DNA of 64,000 nt from Pectobacterium colocasium (GCF_020181655.1 NZ_CP084032.1:806001-870000); one strand, 5' to 3'. Shown: positions 9,119-17,587, numbered from the stretch's first letter. Notes: generated from the letters alone by a model not told the origin. Translations and numbers: made by a program.

Positions 9119-9490
9119 TTACCAGTTTAAAAATAAATTGGGGTCTCTTTCATAAATTTGTATAAGAAGAGCGGCACCAACAATACGAGCAGGTTCATTC
9201 ATGTAATTATCAAAGTCAGCACTACTTAGTAGTTCCAATTCTGGTAGGAGTATTTTATCTATTATGTCTTTGGATGTGGTTCTTTTATGTCTCATTAATA
9301 GATGAGCATGCAGAGGTAGAGTTGGTTGGAGTTCATTTACAATGGAAAACGATTGTACTAATAAAGAGGTGCCTAGTCGAGATTTCATAAAATCATTGGA
9401 GTCATGATAATTTAGAAACCATTGCTGAAATGGCAATAATGTTTTGTAATCAGCCTTTGATGGCCCAAATAAACTAGATAGTATTCCCAT
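9119..9490 (-). CDS. Unknown small soluble protein
   Basis: 123 residues, starting at ATG 9490 with an AAAGGTC ribosome site. It begins MGILSSLFGPSKADYKTLLP, a short amphipathic start often seen in small cytoplasmic phage and island proteins, and is otherwise helical with many leucines. No motif is recognised. It is co-oriented with the membrane protein gene at 8620-9018 and with the integrase upstream, and the region is AT-rich compared with the core, which fits acquired cargo. Confidence 0.6.
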   Translation of the reverse strand: MGILSSLFGPSKADYKTLLPFQQWFLNYHDSNDFMKSRLGTSLLVQSFSIVNELQPTLPLHAHLLMRHKRTTSKDIIDKILLPELELLSSADFDNYMNEPARIVGAALLIQIYERDPNLFLNW

Positions 9491-9719
9491 TTTTGACCTT
9501 TATATTTACTTGTTTTTTGTTAAGTGGCATGCCATGAAAGAATAAGTGCTAATGTACATGAATATCCCTGTTCTAGTAAGGGATTGTATTTATTTTCAAA
9601 CCTTTATTACTAGGTGGACTTACTTTCTCTCAATATTGCCAGTAATAAGGGGATGTTTCTAATCGTTTTGATAGATCAATTTATGGCAATTGATCGGTTT
9701 AATCGATCATCTTTCATGG

Positions 9720-10922
9720 TCAATTCTCTGCATGTATTTCGGCCACCAATGCCACATATCCCGCCAGCTCGGCTAATTCCGCACCTGAACTGTAGGTTTT
9801 TAGTGATTCAGTCTTTCCCCTTTCATGCCCGACAATCTGAGCAATCCGATCTTCTTGTACACCAGCCCGGTCTAAGATAGTGATGAACATCCCACGCAGG
9901 CTATGGAAGCATTGTCTGTCTGTGGCGCTTGGTAAAACCTTATCCCGTAAGCGGGTGAACTGCTGGCTATACCAAGGCCCACGTTTCCCATCAAGCCGTT
10001 TAATTAAATTTGACCGTGGTAGCAAGTATTCACCTCTTTTCTCCTGCTGATTCATTTGTTTATATTGATGAACAATCTCGAGTAAGGCTGGGTGTACTGG
10101 CACAACTCTTACTCCCGCCTTTGTCTTGGCAGTGCTTACACTGAAGCACATTACACCTTCTATTAAAGAGACGTCTGAGACCTTCAAAGAGGCAATTTCA
10201 TCTAGTCGCATGCCTGAATATAGGCCGATTAGTATTACGTCCCTGAGATCTTCTGAGGTGTTAATCAGTAGGGTTTTTATTTCGTCTTGGGTGAAAGGTT
10301 CATAACTTTTTATTGTGCGCTTGGCTTCAAGCCTATGTCCGATGAATGGAGAGGCTGCGGGAATATTGTCGTAGCAGCGGCGAGCGTACTCATACACCGT
10401 GTTTAAGCATGATAAATAATTCTGGATAGTTTGCGCGGATTTCGTGGGTTTGAGAGATCGGATGAACCCCGTCACTTCTGTGCGGCTGACCCCTGTTAAT
10501 GCGGTATCAGCAACGTTTAAATATTTGAGAAATAAACGGGTAGCAAATGTGTGTTTGCTTAGAGTGCTGGGGCTTCGAGATTGCATGTACTCAGAAAGGT
10601 ACTCATTAGCAGTAGCCTGTAGCATAACCCCACGACCGGAAAGTGTCTGTGAAGTAGCTCCAAACTGCTGTACAGCATTAATGGCACGGTTTAGCGCAAT
10701 AACCCCAGTATCAATAGCATGCTTTTCTTTGACGTGGTTCCATTCAACAACCAAGCGATCCCTAACTACCCTTGCTTTCAGAACATCCCGCTGCCCTGTG
10801 CTTTTCCTGAATAGTTTACGTCCTGAGATTAAGTGCCGCATATGCCGAGGCACTGATATTTGAAACATCCAAATGCCTGATTCATGTTTGTACAGGTATT
10901 GGTTCTTGGTTTTGCTACCCAT
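9720..10922 (-). CDS. Tyrosine recombinase (integrase of element 1)
   Basis: 400 residues. The N-terminus (YLYKHESGIWMFQISVPRHM region) is the DUF6538-like arm/core-binding head of phage integrases; a SAM-like core-binding domain follows. The catalytic domain shows the first arginine in GLYSGMRLDEIASL, the H-x-x-R pair in HSLRGMFITIL, the second histidine in IVGHERG and the nucleophilic tyrosine in SLKTYSSG near the C-terminus. The gene begins 82 bases inside att2 and reads toward the interior. It should integrate element 1 at tRNA-Gly. Confidence 0.92.
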   Translation of the reverse strand: MGSKTKNQYLYKHESGIWMFQISVPRHMRHLISGRKLFRKSTGQRDVLKARVVRDRLVVEWNHVKEKHAIDTGVIALNRAINAVQQFGATSQTLSGRGVMLQATANEYLSEYMQSRSPSTLSKHTFATRLFLKYLNVADTALTGVSRTEVTGFIRSLKPTKSAQTIQNYLSCLNTVYEYARRCYDNIPAASPFIGHRLEAKRTIKSYEPFTQDEIKTLLINTSEDLRDVILIGLYSGMRLDEIASLKVSDVSLIEGVMCFSVSTAKTKAGVRVVPVHPALLEIVHQYKQMNQQEKRGEYLLPRSNLIKRLDGKRGPWYSQQFTRLRDKVLPSATDRQCFHSLRGMFITILDRAGVQEDRIAQIVGHERGKTESLKTYSSGAELAELAGYVALVAEIHAEN

Positions 10923-11003
10923 AGCATTATCCCATGTGCTGATGTATATTCACCGCACCAGCAATGGAATTCGGCACTTTCAGTAACACAAGAAAGTAGT
11001 ACT

Positions 11004-11028
11004 GTTCGATTCCCTTCACTCGCTCCAA
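11004..11028 (+). other. Attachment site att2, junction between elements 1 and 2
   Basis: Exact 25-base copy of the tRNA-Gly 3' end at 4806-4830, without the rest of the tRNA. It separates the integrase of element 1 (9720-10922) from the integrase of element 2 (11215-12399). Confidence 0.9.
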
Positions 11029-11129
11029 AAACACTTCTCTGCATGTCTCCTGAACTCAATAAAATCAAATAATTCATACCTTTCTTGGTCTCCCAGTGTC
11101 AACCCGCATCTACCCAAATCATGTGTTGA

Positions 11130-11216
11130 ATGTGTATAGTAATGTGAGTAGAGAGGGTTATACATACCCATTTCTATACACATTGGGTAGCTATACATAC
11201 CGGAAACTATACACAT
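11130..11216. promoter_or_regulatory. Repeated ATGTGTATAG sites in front of the element 2 integrase
   Basis: Forward copy at 11130-11139 and reverse copies CTATACACAT at 11174-11183 and 11207-11216, with a variant CTATACATAC at 11191-11200; the reverse copies are spaced 16-17 bases apart. The last overlaps the integrase start codon. Another exact copy is near the right end (22939-22948). This pattern suits arm-type integrase binding sites and/or autorepression of int. Confidence 0.65.
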
Positions 11217-12399
11217 GCCGCTGACAGACCTTGAGATCCGCCGTGCCAAGCCAGAAGATAAGTCCTACACCAAAAACGATGGTCATGGCCTTTCACTACT
11301 GATTGAACCTAACGGATCGAAAGGATGGCGTTATCGTTACCGTTTCGATGGCAAAGCAAAATTGTTGTCACTTGGGACTTACCCCACCATTTCTTTAGCT
11401 GAAGCCAGACAGAAACGCGACGAAGCCAAAAAACTGGTTGCCGCAGGGATAAACCCCAGTGATTTACGTAAAGAGCAGAAGCTGGCGAAACAAGGACGAA
11501 ATGAAAGCACGTTTGAATCGATAGCACGTGAATGGTACGAGAAACGCTTGGATCGCTGGTCAGCATCATACAGCGAAGAAATGATGAGTACCTTTGAGAA
11601 AGATGTTTTCCCGTTTATCGGGCATCGCCCCATTGCGGAAATTAAGCCTATGGAACTCCTGGCTGTCTTGTCCAAATTAAACGATCGCGGTGCTACCGAG
11701 AAAATGCGTAAAGTACGCCAGCGATGTGGAGAAGTGTGGAAATACGCCGTCATAACGGGTAGAGCAGAATATAACCCTGCGCCGGATCTGGTGAGTGCAT
11801 TCGTTGCTCATAAAAAAGAACACTATGCTTTTTTAACGGCACCAGAGCTACCTGAGTTCTTTCAAACACTGAATACCTACAGCGGCAGTTTAATTGTAAA
11901 ACTGGCTACAAAGCTGTTGATTCTGACCGCTGTTAGGCCGGGGGAACTCCGCCAGGCCGAGTGGAAAGAATTTGATTTTGATAAACGTCTTTGGGAAATA
12001 CCGGCAGAAAGAATGAAAAAGCGGCGTCCCCATTGTGTGCCGTTATCAACGCAGGTTATTTCCATTCTTGAAGAATTAAAGCCGATTACCGGCCATTATC
12101 CGCTTGTTTTCCCTGGCAGGGTTCAACATACCAAGCCAATGAGTGAAATGGCCATGAATGTGCTGATGCGACGTATTGGCTATGGAGGGCGTGTTACGGG
12201 GCATGGTTTCCGCCACACGATGAGCACAATTTTGTATGAACAAGGATACGATACAGCTTGGATTGAAATACAGCTTGCCCACGTTGATAAAAATAGTATT
12301 CGTGGAACCTATAATCATGCGCAATATCTTGATGGTCGTCGAGAAATGATGCAGTGGTATGCGGATTATCTAACTTCATTATCTTCGGAGGGACAATGA
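11215..12399 (+). CDS. int: P4-type tyrosine integrase (element 2)
   Basis: 394 residues. The N-terminal DUF4102 domain of P4-type integrases is evident: MPLTDLEIRRAKPEDKSYTK, DGHGLSLLIEPNGSKGWRYR, LGTYPTISLAEARQKRDEAK. The catalytic residues lie in TAVRPGELRQAEWKEFD (first Arg), GHGFRHTMSTILYEQG (His-x-x-Arg), AHVDKNSIRGTYNHAQY (second region with the tyrosine). These enzymes integrate satellites and islands into tRNA 3' ends. The start codon lies in the last of a series of repeated sites, so int may repress itself. The next gene overlaps by four bases (ATGA). Confidence 0.95.
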   Translation: MPLTDLEIRRAKPEDKSYTKNDGHGLSLLIEPNGSKGWRYRYRFDGKAKLLSLGTYPTISLAEARQKRDEAKKLVAAGINPSDLRKEQKLAKQGRNESTFESIAREWYEKRLDRWSASYSEEMMSTFEKDVFPFIGHRPIAEIKPMELLAVLSKLNDRGATEKMRKVRQRCGEVWKYAVITGRAEYNPAPDLVSAFVAHKKEHYAFLTAPELPEFFQTLNTYSGSLIVKLATKLLILTAVRPGELRQAEWKEFDFDKRLWEIPAERMKKRRPHCVPLSTQVISILEELKPITGHYPLVFPGRVQHTKPMSEMAMNVLMRRIGYGGRVTGHGFRHTMSTILYEQGYDTAWIEIQLAHVDKNSIRGTYNHAQYLDGRREMMQWYADYLTSLSSEGQ

Positions 12400-12785
12400 G
12401 TAAGTTATTATCATTATCTGAACTTCTTGAAGATGGTGAGATTAAGGCTAATGATATTTTGAGCCTTGCTATAGATGAAAAAATATCTATTTTGATAAAC
12501 ATGGATGATATAATAACACCTGCGGTTAAATTGATATTTTCTAGCTCTGTTCATGAGCTAAGTAATTGGATTGAAAATCCATATATAAAGAATCAAAATT
12601 ACAAAGGGATAACGAAATTTTCTCTATTCGAAGAATCAAATTTTGATGATTTATGGGGGGGTGCAAAGTCGATTCCAATGTTAATATACAGAAAAATAAT
12701 GGTAAAGAATCCTATTTCAATGCTTATTTACATGGGGTGTGGCGACTTAGAGCCTATCCCAATAGGATTTTATTCCAGACAATAA
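12396..12785 (+). CDS. Unknown small protein translationally coupled to the integrase
   Basis: 129 residues. Its ATG overlaps the integrase stop in ATGA and has a GGAGGG ribosome site inside the int gene, so the two are probably co-translated. The sequence is acidic and AT-rich in codon use compared with int (SKLLSLSELLEDGEIKANDI at the start). No motif is recognised. The position between int and the capsid module is where P4-like satellites often carry variable cargo, including anti-phage genes; that role is only a possibility here. The gene is intact, with the IS1 copy beginning 16 bases after its stop. Confidence 0.65.
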   Translation: MSKLLSLSELLEDGEIKANDILSLAIDEKISILINMDDIITPAVKLIFSSSVHELSNWIENPYIKNQNYKGITKFSLFEESNFDDLWGGAKSIPMLIYRKIMVKNPISMLIYMGCGDLEPIPIGFYSRQ

Positions 12786-12801
12786 TGCCGCAGGAAAAAT
12801 G

Positions 12802-13565
12802 GGTGGTGCCTCTAATTAGTTGAATTGATATATAATGACCGCTTTGAGGTTTGCTCATGGCCAGCGTTAATGTTCATTGTCCTCGCTGTCAGTCTGTTCA
12901 GGTTTACCGTCATGGACAGAACCCTAAAGGTCGTGACCGGTTTCGCTGTCGTGACTGCCACCGCGTGTTTCTGCTCACCTATACCTATGAAGCGCGTAAG
13001 CCCGGTGTCAAAGAACAAATTACCGAAATGGCATTCAACGGCGCCGGCGTTCGTGATACAGCCAGAACACTGAAAATCGGTATTAACACCGTCATTCGCA
13101 CGTTAAAAAACTCGCGCCGAAGCGAATAACTTCCTCTCCGGTCGCTCATGCCGATGTAGCACTTATCTGTGAGCTTGATGAGCAATGGAGCTTTGTCGGC
13201 AATAAAGCCCGGCAGCATTGGCTCTGGTATGCATACAACACCAAAACAGGTGGCGTTCTGGCTTACACGTTTGGACCGCGCACGGATAACACCTGCCGTG
13301 AACTTCTGGCTCTGCTGACGCCGTTTAACATCGGTATGATAACCAGCGATGACTGGGGCAGTTATGCCAGAGAACTCCCGAAAGATAAGCATCTGACAGG
13401 AAAAATCTTCACTCAGCGTATTGAGCGTAACAACCTGACACTGAGGACACGTATTAAACGTCTGGCCCGTAAAACAATCTGCTTCTCGCGTTCGATAGAA
13501 TTGCATGAAAAAGTCATCGGGGCATTCATTGAAAAACACATGTTCTACTAATTGGACGCATTACC
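12802..13565 (+). mobile_element. IS1-family insertion sequence, copy 1
   Basis: 764 bases with imperfect terminal inverted repeats (GGTGGTGCCTCTAATTAGT at the left, GGTAATGCGTCCAATTAGT as the reverse complement of the right end). It carries insA and insB joined by an A6C frameshift window. Flanking 8-9 bases (ending AAAAATG on the left, starting GACGAAATC on the right) do not match, so there is no target duplication, unlike copy 2. It truncates the gene beginning at 13566. Confidence 0.93.
12857..13551 (+). CDS. insAB: IS1 transposase InsAB' (copy 1), produced by -1 frameshift
   Basis: InsA (12857-13129) is a 90-residue zinc-finger/HTH DNA-binding protein with CPRCQSVQVYRHG and RFRCRDCH. 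The run AAAAAAC at 13105-13111 is the expected -1 slip site, after which the InsB part reads to 13551 and carries the DDE catalytic domain (CELDEQWSFVGNKARQHWLW, TSDDWGSYARELPKDKHL, IERNNLTLRTRIKRLARK). Both parts look intact, so this copy should be active. It differs from copy 2 by about two base changes, one of which changes the glutamate in LDEQW to aspartate in copy 2. Confidence 0.92.
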
Positions 13566-14213
13566 GACGAAATCAACTTCCTGATTGAGCGTGGCACGGC
13601 GATTTGTGCGGCGGCACTGGAGGCCGTCAATGACGCGCACCAGGGCGTTATCCGCTACGGTGGTGAGGCAGAGAATCAGAATATGCTTGATACCCATCAT
13701 GGCCTTGTCTCGATGAAAGAGGCATTGAGACAATTGCAAGTGCAGCGACAACGGGCGGAGGACAATCACGAAAAAGCCAAATTAATCTATCAGGCGCGGC
13801 AGGGGTTATTAGGTTTATTACGCCCTGTTGTAGAAGCGATGCTGAAAAAGAATATCAAAGGCTTTATGAACAAGGTGATGGAGAAATTGCCGGTCGCCTC
13901 GTTGCCTGCGTATGCCTACAGGATGGATTCCTATTCTAATGGCCTAAGCTGTCAGTCTCATATTTATGCCTGGTCAAAGATGGACGAATTACAGAGCGCG
14001 ATAGAAGAGATATTAAAACACTGTCGTCATCCCATAGATAAATTTGAATTAAACCGTAATGGGATCGCGAAGGCTGAGTTATGCCGTTTATATTACGGTC
14101 ATGAAGGCGAGTTATTTCGCCAACTCATGCCAGTGAATGATTATGTGGAGTTAATGATCGAGACGGTAGAGATCGAGCAATATAAAAATCGCATGATGCG
14201 AGACGCACTGTAA
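13566..14213 (+). pseudogene. 5'-truncated gene upstream of the capsid gene
   Basis: An open frame of 215 codons runs straight from the right end of IS1 copy 1 (starting DEINFLIERGTAICAAALEA) to TAA at 14213; an internal ATG at 13683 would give 176 residues. The beginning of the gene has been lost. The sequence is helical, with a likely coiled coil (MKEALRQLQVQRQRAEDNHE) and a basic segment. I do not recognise the family. By position before the capsid gene in a satellite it could be a capsid-size or decoration factor analogous to P4 Sid or Psu, but there is no visible similarity to either. Confidence 0.65.
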
Positions 14214-14341
14214 TTCACTGTATTACCTCATTTCTATAAAAGGATATTTTATGCATCACGTTAATGCCCCGGCATTGGCGGGGGAATTTCATCGCAATTT
14301 TACCCGCGGCGCGAATTATTTAAGTAATAACAAAAAGAGTT

Positions 14342-15105
14342 GGTAATGCGTCCAATTAGTAGAACATGTGTTTTTCAATGAATGCCCCGATGACTTTTTC
14401 ATGCAATTCTATCGAACGCGAGAAGCAGATTGTTTTACGGGCCAGACGTTTAATACGTGTCCTCAGTGTCAGGTTGTTACGCTCAATACGCTGAGTGAAG
14501 ATTTTTCCTGTCAGATGCTTATCTTTCGGGAGTTCTCTGGCATAACTGCCCCAGTCATCGCTGGTTATCATACCGATGTTAAACGGCGTCAGCAGAGCCA
14601 GAAGTTCACGGCAGGTGTTATCCGTGCGCGGTCCAAACGTGTAAGCCAGAACGCCACCTGTTTTGGTGTTGTATGCATACCAGAGCCAATGCTGCCGGGC
14701 TTTATTGCCGACAAAGCTCCATTGGTCATCAAGCTCACAGATAAGTGCTACATCGGCATGAGCGACCGGAGAGGAAGTTATTCGCTTCGGCGCGAGTTTT
14801 TTAACGTGCGAATGACGGTGTTAATACCGATTTTCAGTGTTCTGGCTGTATCACGAACGCCGGCGCCGTTGAATGCCATTTCGGTAATTTGTTCTTTGAC
14901 ACCGGGCTTACGCGCTTCATAGGTATAGGTGAGCAGAAACACGCGGTGACAGTCACGACAGCGAAACCGGTCACGACCTTTAGGGTTCTGTCCATGACGG
15001 TAAACCTGAACAGACTGACAGCGAGGACAATGAACATTAACGCTGGCCATGAGCAAACCTCAAAGCGGTCATTATATATCAATTCAACTAATTAGAGGCA
15101 CCACC
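14342..15105 (-). mobile_element. IS1-family insertion sequence, copy 2 (inverted), with 8-bp target duplication
   Basis: 764 bases, reverse orientation to copy 1 and nearly identical to it. Flanked on both sides by AAAGAGTT (14334-14341 and 15106-15113), the 8-bp target duplication typical of IS1. The insertion splits the capsid gene after codon 30. Confidence 0.95.
14356..15050 (-). CDS. insAB: IS1 transposase InsAB' (copy 2), produced by -1 frameshift
   Basis: Same arrangement as copy 1: InsA from ATG 15050 to 14778 and InsB ending at 14356, with the A6C slip run between them. The zinc-finger cysteines of InsA and the catalytic region of InsB are intact. It differs from copy 1 by about two single-base changes: a silent one in InsA (TGC/TGT cysteine codon) and one giving LDDQW in place of LDEQW. 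The intact target duplication suggests this copy inserted recently. Confidence 0.92.
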
Positions 15106-16029
15106 AAAGAGTTTTTCTGTATCCGATGAGGCAGAAAATAAATTACGCATTGCCTTACTGGAATCTGGTTGGATGATGCAGGGCATCACCCTGATGGACA
15201 TGGCGGAGGAAACTGGCCAGGCGATCACGCTTGGGGATAGTAGCCTGCATACCGTGCGTGCGATGGAAGGGCGTTTTAACAAGCCGCTGGCTGTCAATGG
15301 TACGCCGTATGTGCTGGTTGAAACGGACTCCTGCGCGTCGCTGTCGTATGCGCAAATGTCACTGATTGCCAACGTGGGCGGCATTGATCACTTTACACGG
15401 ACGGTGGCGGCGTTCTTTGAACGCGCAATGGCGTTAGATATTTTGCGTATCGGGCTAAATGGCGCGTTTCTTAGCCCCGAAACCAATCCCGCCAGATACC
15501 CCAAAGGGGAAGATATCAATCTGGGCTGGCATGCCATTGCCAAGAAGTTTAATGGTGGCTCTCAGGTACTGACTAACGAAATCACGTTAGGGAACGGCGG
15601 TGACTTCCCACATCTGGACGCACTGGCTAATCACCTGATCACCCAAAAAATACCTGAGGGATTGCGCGAAGATCCGCACCTGGTGGTATTGGTGGGTGCT
15701 GAGTTAGCGGCGGCAGAGCGATTACGACTGTTCAATATGGCAGACAGGCCAGCGGATCTCGCCGCTGCGCAGATGATCACCAGTTCCATTGCGGGGCGCT
15801 TTGCGTTTGTGCCGCCGTTTATGCCGGGTAAACGGCTGGCGATCACCACGTTGGAAAACTTGCACGTCTACACGCAAAAACACAGCCGCTATTTCCGGGC
15901 GGAATTTGTGGATGACCGTTCCGTGTATGAGCACAACTACTGGCGTAATGAGGGCTATGCGCTGGGAGATGGTTATCTGTATGCCGCTGCTGATGAGCAG
16001 GCGATTACGCTGTTACCGTGAGGGCGCAC

Positions 16030-16539
16030 ATGAACGATTCACAGTTAACGACCGGCTGGTTTTGTGTGGCCACCGAAGGCATCACCATTGACGGACGCTA
16101 TATCGATCCTGCCTGGCTAAAAGACATGGGCGTGACCTACAACCCGTCGCGCTATACCGCGCTGATTTGGGGAGAACACAAGCGCACCGGCGATAACCTG
16201 GGGGAAGTGCTGGCCGCGAAACACGACATTATCGACGGCGAATCCCGATTATTCGTGCGTATCCGTCCTACTGCGCAACTGGTCAGCTACAACGAGAAAG
16301 GGCAAAAGCTGTTTTGTTCGATTGAGATTGAAGAGGATTTCCCCGAAGCAGGGCGTTTTTACCTTAGCGGGCTGGCAGTCACGGACAGTCCGGCCAGCGT
16401 GGGAACGGATCGCCTGCGCTTTAGCGTAAATCGCGGCTATTTCTCACGCCGGGGGAAACGTGGCCGACTCAGCCAGCCGATCCCCTGTCAGTTCTCGCTG
16501 TCGCCGTCCGGCTGGTATTCCGCGATATCAGGCGGCTGA
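16030..16539 (+). CDS. GpO-like capsid scaffold/protease, probably C-terminally short
   Basis: 169 residues from ATG 16030, 8 bases after the capsid stop with a GAGGG ribosome site. The first ~140 residues match the N-terminal protease part of P2 GPO-family scaffold proteins: TGWFCVATEGITIDGRYIDP, MGVTYNPSRYTALIWGEHKR, YLSGLAVTDSPASVGTDRLR. P2 gpO is about 284 residues, with a C-terminal scaffold domain that is missing here; the last ~30 residues look unrelated. Either this lineage uses a short protease or the gene is truncated. In P2 the order is O then N; here the capsid gene comes first. Confidence 0.8.
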   Translation: MNDSQLTTGWFCVATEGITIDGRYIDPAWLKDMGVTYNPSRYTALIWGEHKRTGDNLGEVLAAKHDIIDGESRLFVRIRPTAQLVSYNEKGQKLFCSIEIEEDFPEAGRFYLSGLAVTDSPASVGTDRLRFSVNRGYFSRRGKRGRLSQPIPCQFSLSPSGWYSAISGG

Positions 16540-16554
16540 ACGCAGGCAAAAAAA

Positions 16555-16579
16555 TACCCGGTGCGGCAGGTACCGGGTA
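16555..16579. promoter_or_regulatory. Hairpin between the gpO-like gene and the Ash-like gene
   Basis: TACCCGGT pairs with ACCGGGTA around a 9-base loop, 15 bases after the gpO-like stop, with no T-run behind it. P4 satellites control this region by an antisense immunity RNA and premature termination, so an immunity or attenuation role is possible but not shown. Confidence 0.5.
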
Positions 16580-16629
16580 ACACTCCCTTGTCATCTAACG
16601 TCATGGCTCGTCACTGAGCAGGAAACACT

Positions 16630-17265
16630 ATGTACGCGATAACACACCCGGTCAATCACGGGGATTCGGATAAAAATTGCTTGCTGTCGCCAGAATACGC
16701 GGGGTATAGTTTTCGCGTTGCCGCAAAATCGGCAACCGGGCGTAGGAACCCGATATGTTTACAGGCGACATCAGACGCGCCATGCGTCTTTTTTATTGTC
16801 GAAGCTTTTGCACACCTAGTAAAAGTGGCTTTTAGCCATTCAGAATCAATGGTGGGCTGGGCGGGGCAGCTTTCGGGCTGGCCGGTTTCCTGTAACGCCG
16901 GTATTCCTACCCCCGTCCAGCTCACCACCCTGAGTGTAGGAACTCCGGTGGTGGGACATTCACCCAGTTACAGGAGTCTGCCGCTATGGCTGCTACCCCT
17001 ATTCAAACTCGCCCCGAATTTGTCTTTTTATTTCTTGCCGTGCGCCGTGCTGATGTTCACGCCGTTCCGCACCGTGAAACCGTTATTGCCCCCAATGAAC
17101 GCAGCGCCCGCCGTCTGCTGGCGCGTGACTATGTGCTCGCTTTTGCTGGCCGTCTGCCAGTTGAGGGGGCGCGTCATGTTTGATAACACGCCATTGGATC
17201 TCGAAGAAATCATCGACCAATGCCGGGCGCTGGCGTATGCGCTGGTTGAACTGGATCAGCCCTAG
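16630..17265 (+). CDS. Ash-family satellite protein (long frame overlapping the Icd-like gene)
   Basis: 211 codons from ATG 16630 (AGGAA upstream). The first half has the signature of phage P4 Ash-type proteins: YSFRVAAKSATGRRNPICLQ, then APCVFFIVEAFAHLVKVAF, then MVGWAGQLSGWPVSCNAGIP. Ash proteins are linked to prophage derepression. The frame remains open through the Icd-like gene (16986-17183, another frame) and into a small gene at 17176, ending only at an amber codon, so the second half of this protein may not be biologically meaningful. Such nested Ash/Icd frames are common in P4-like elements. Confidence 0.65.
   Translation: MYAITHPVNHGDSDKNCLLSPEYAGYSFRVAAKSATGRRNPICLQATSDAPCVFFIVEAFAHLVKVAFSHSESMVGWAGQLSGWPVSCNAGIPTPVQLTTLSVGTPVVGHSPSYRSLPLWLLPLFKLAPNLSFYFLPCAVLMFTPFRTVKPLLPPMNAAPAVCWRVTMCSLLLAVCQLRGRVMFDNTPLDLEEIIDQCRALAYALVELDQP
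16986..17183 (+). CDS. Icd-like host cell-division inhibitor family protein
   Basis: 65 residues from ATG 16986 behind an AGGAG site. The core FVFLFLAVRRADVHAVPHRE and SARRLLARDYVLAFAGRLPV is the conserved pattern of satellite proteins annotated as Icd-like division inhibitors. It lies inside the Ash-like frame in a different reading frame, and its end overlaps the next small gene by 8 bases. The actual effect on host division is known only for phage relatives, not shown here. Confidence 0.75.
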   Translation: MAATPIQTRPEFVFLFLAVRRADVHAVPHRETVIAPNERSARRLLARDYVLAFAGRLPVEGARHV

Positions 17266-17358
17266 GCGAAAGAGGTGCTGATCTTTGTTTTGTCGGAGCG
17301 GCTGGACTGCTTGCACCGCACCTTTCACCAGCCGGTAGCGGAGAGTGATCATGACTAA
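17176..17358 (+). pseudogene. Small satellite gene interrupted by an amber codon
   Basis: ATG 17176 has a strong GAGGGG ribosome site and is coupled to the Icd-like gene. Twenty-nine codons (MFDNTPLDLEEIIDQCRALA onward) are followed by TAG at 17263-17265, after which the same frame continues with AKEVLIFVLSERLDCLHRTF to TAA at 17356-17358. The continuous helical character on both sides suggests one gene of about 60 residues with a nonsense mutation (for example CAG to TAG). Amber read-through is the alternative. Confidence 0.6.
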
Positions 17359-17587
17359 TGCTCAGTTTCCTTGCGGCTACACGCAGAATGGCGAAGAGCG
17401 TATAAATCGCGCTTTACAGGCCACCGAGTGCATGGCCGAGTTGTTACGCCACCATGCCGTTCACCCTGGTAAGCCGCTTAATTCAGACGGCCTGGCCGCT
17501 ATTTTTGAATGTGTTCGTGACCAGCTTAACGGCGCGGTAGAAACCAGTGAATTCTTTGCCGGAGGGGTGAACCATGAGCGCAATTAA
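17351..17587 (+). CDS. Small conserved-type satellite protein
   Basis: 78 residues from ATG 17351 (GGAGAG five bases upstream), overlapping the preceding frame by 8 bases and the next gene by 14. It is helical with paired cysteines far apart (FPCGYTQNGEERINRALQAT at the start). I recognise only the context: such short overlapping genes sit between Icd-like and primase genes in P4-like elements. Function unknown. Confidence 0.65.
   Translation: MTNAQFPCGYTQNGEERINRALQATECMAELLRHHAVHPGKPLNSDGLAAIFECVRDQLNGAVETSEFFAGGVNHERN

Larger units (their letters stand above)
4831..11003. mobile_element. Integrated element 1 at tRNA-Gly (about 6.2 kb)
   Basis: Bounded by att1 and att2. It holds a small serine recombinase, an unknown HTH/coiled-coil protein, an HNH endonuclease, two unknown minus-strand genes and a tyrosine integrase next to att2, reading inward. 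No capsid, tail, terminase or conjugation gene is recognisable. It has much more AT-rich and low-complexity non-coding DNA than the flanking core. It could be a satellite, a small genomic island or a decayed prophage; the sequence does not decide. Confidence 0.8.
14251..16021 (+). pseudogene. P2-type major capsid protein gene, interrupted by IS1 copy 2
   Basis: ATG 14251 follows an AAAAGGA site. Thirty codons later (14341) IS1 copy 2 begins; the frame resumes at 15114. Removing the IS and one 8-bp duplicate gives a continuous frame of 332 residues, close to P2 gpN (357). The joined protein reads on as KKSFSVSDEAENKLRIALLE and shows P2 capsid family stretches such as TDSCASLSYAQMSLIANVGG, GLNGAFLSPETNPARYPKGE and TTLENLHVYTQKHSRYFRAE. 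It would form the capsid shell. The insertion should abolish full-length product, although an internal start (ATG 15173) leaves 282 residues open. Confidence 0.88.

Noticed and set aside
11004..11028. Further tRNA genes at the att copies
   Set aside because: Only the 3' 20-25 bases are present; no acceptor 5' strand, D-arm or anticodon arm.
12802..15105. Composite transposon formed by the two IS1 copies
   Set aside because: The enclosed DNA belongs to the satellite, the inner copy has its own target duplication, and there is no duplication around the pair.
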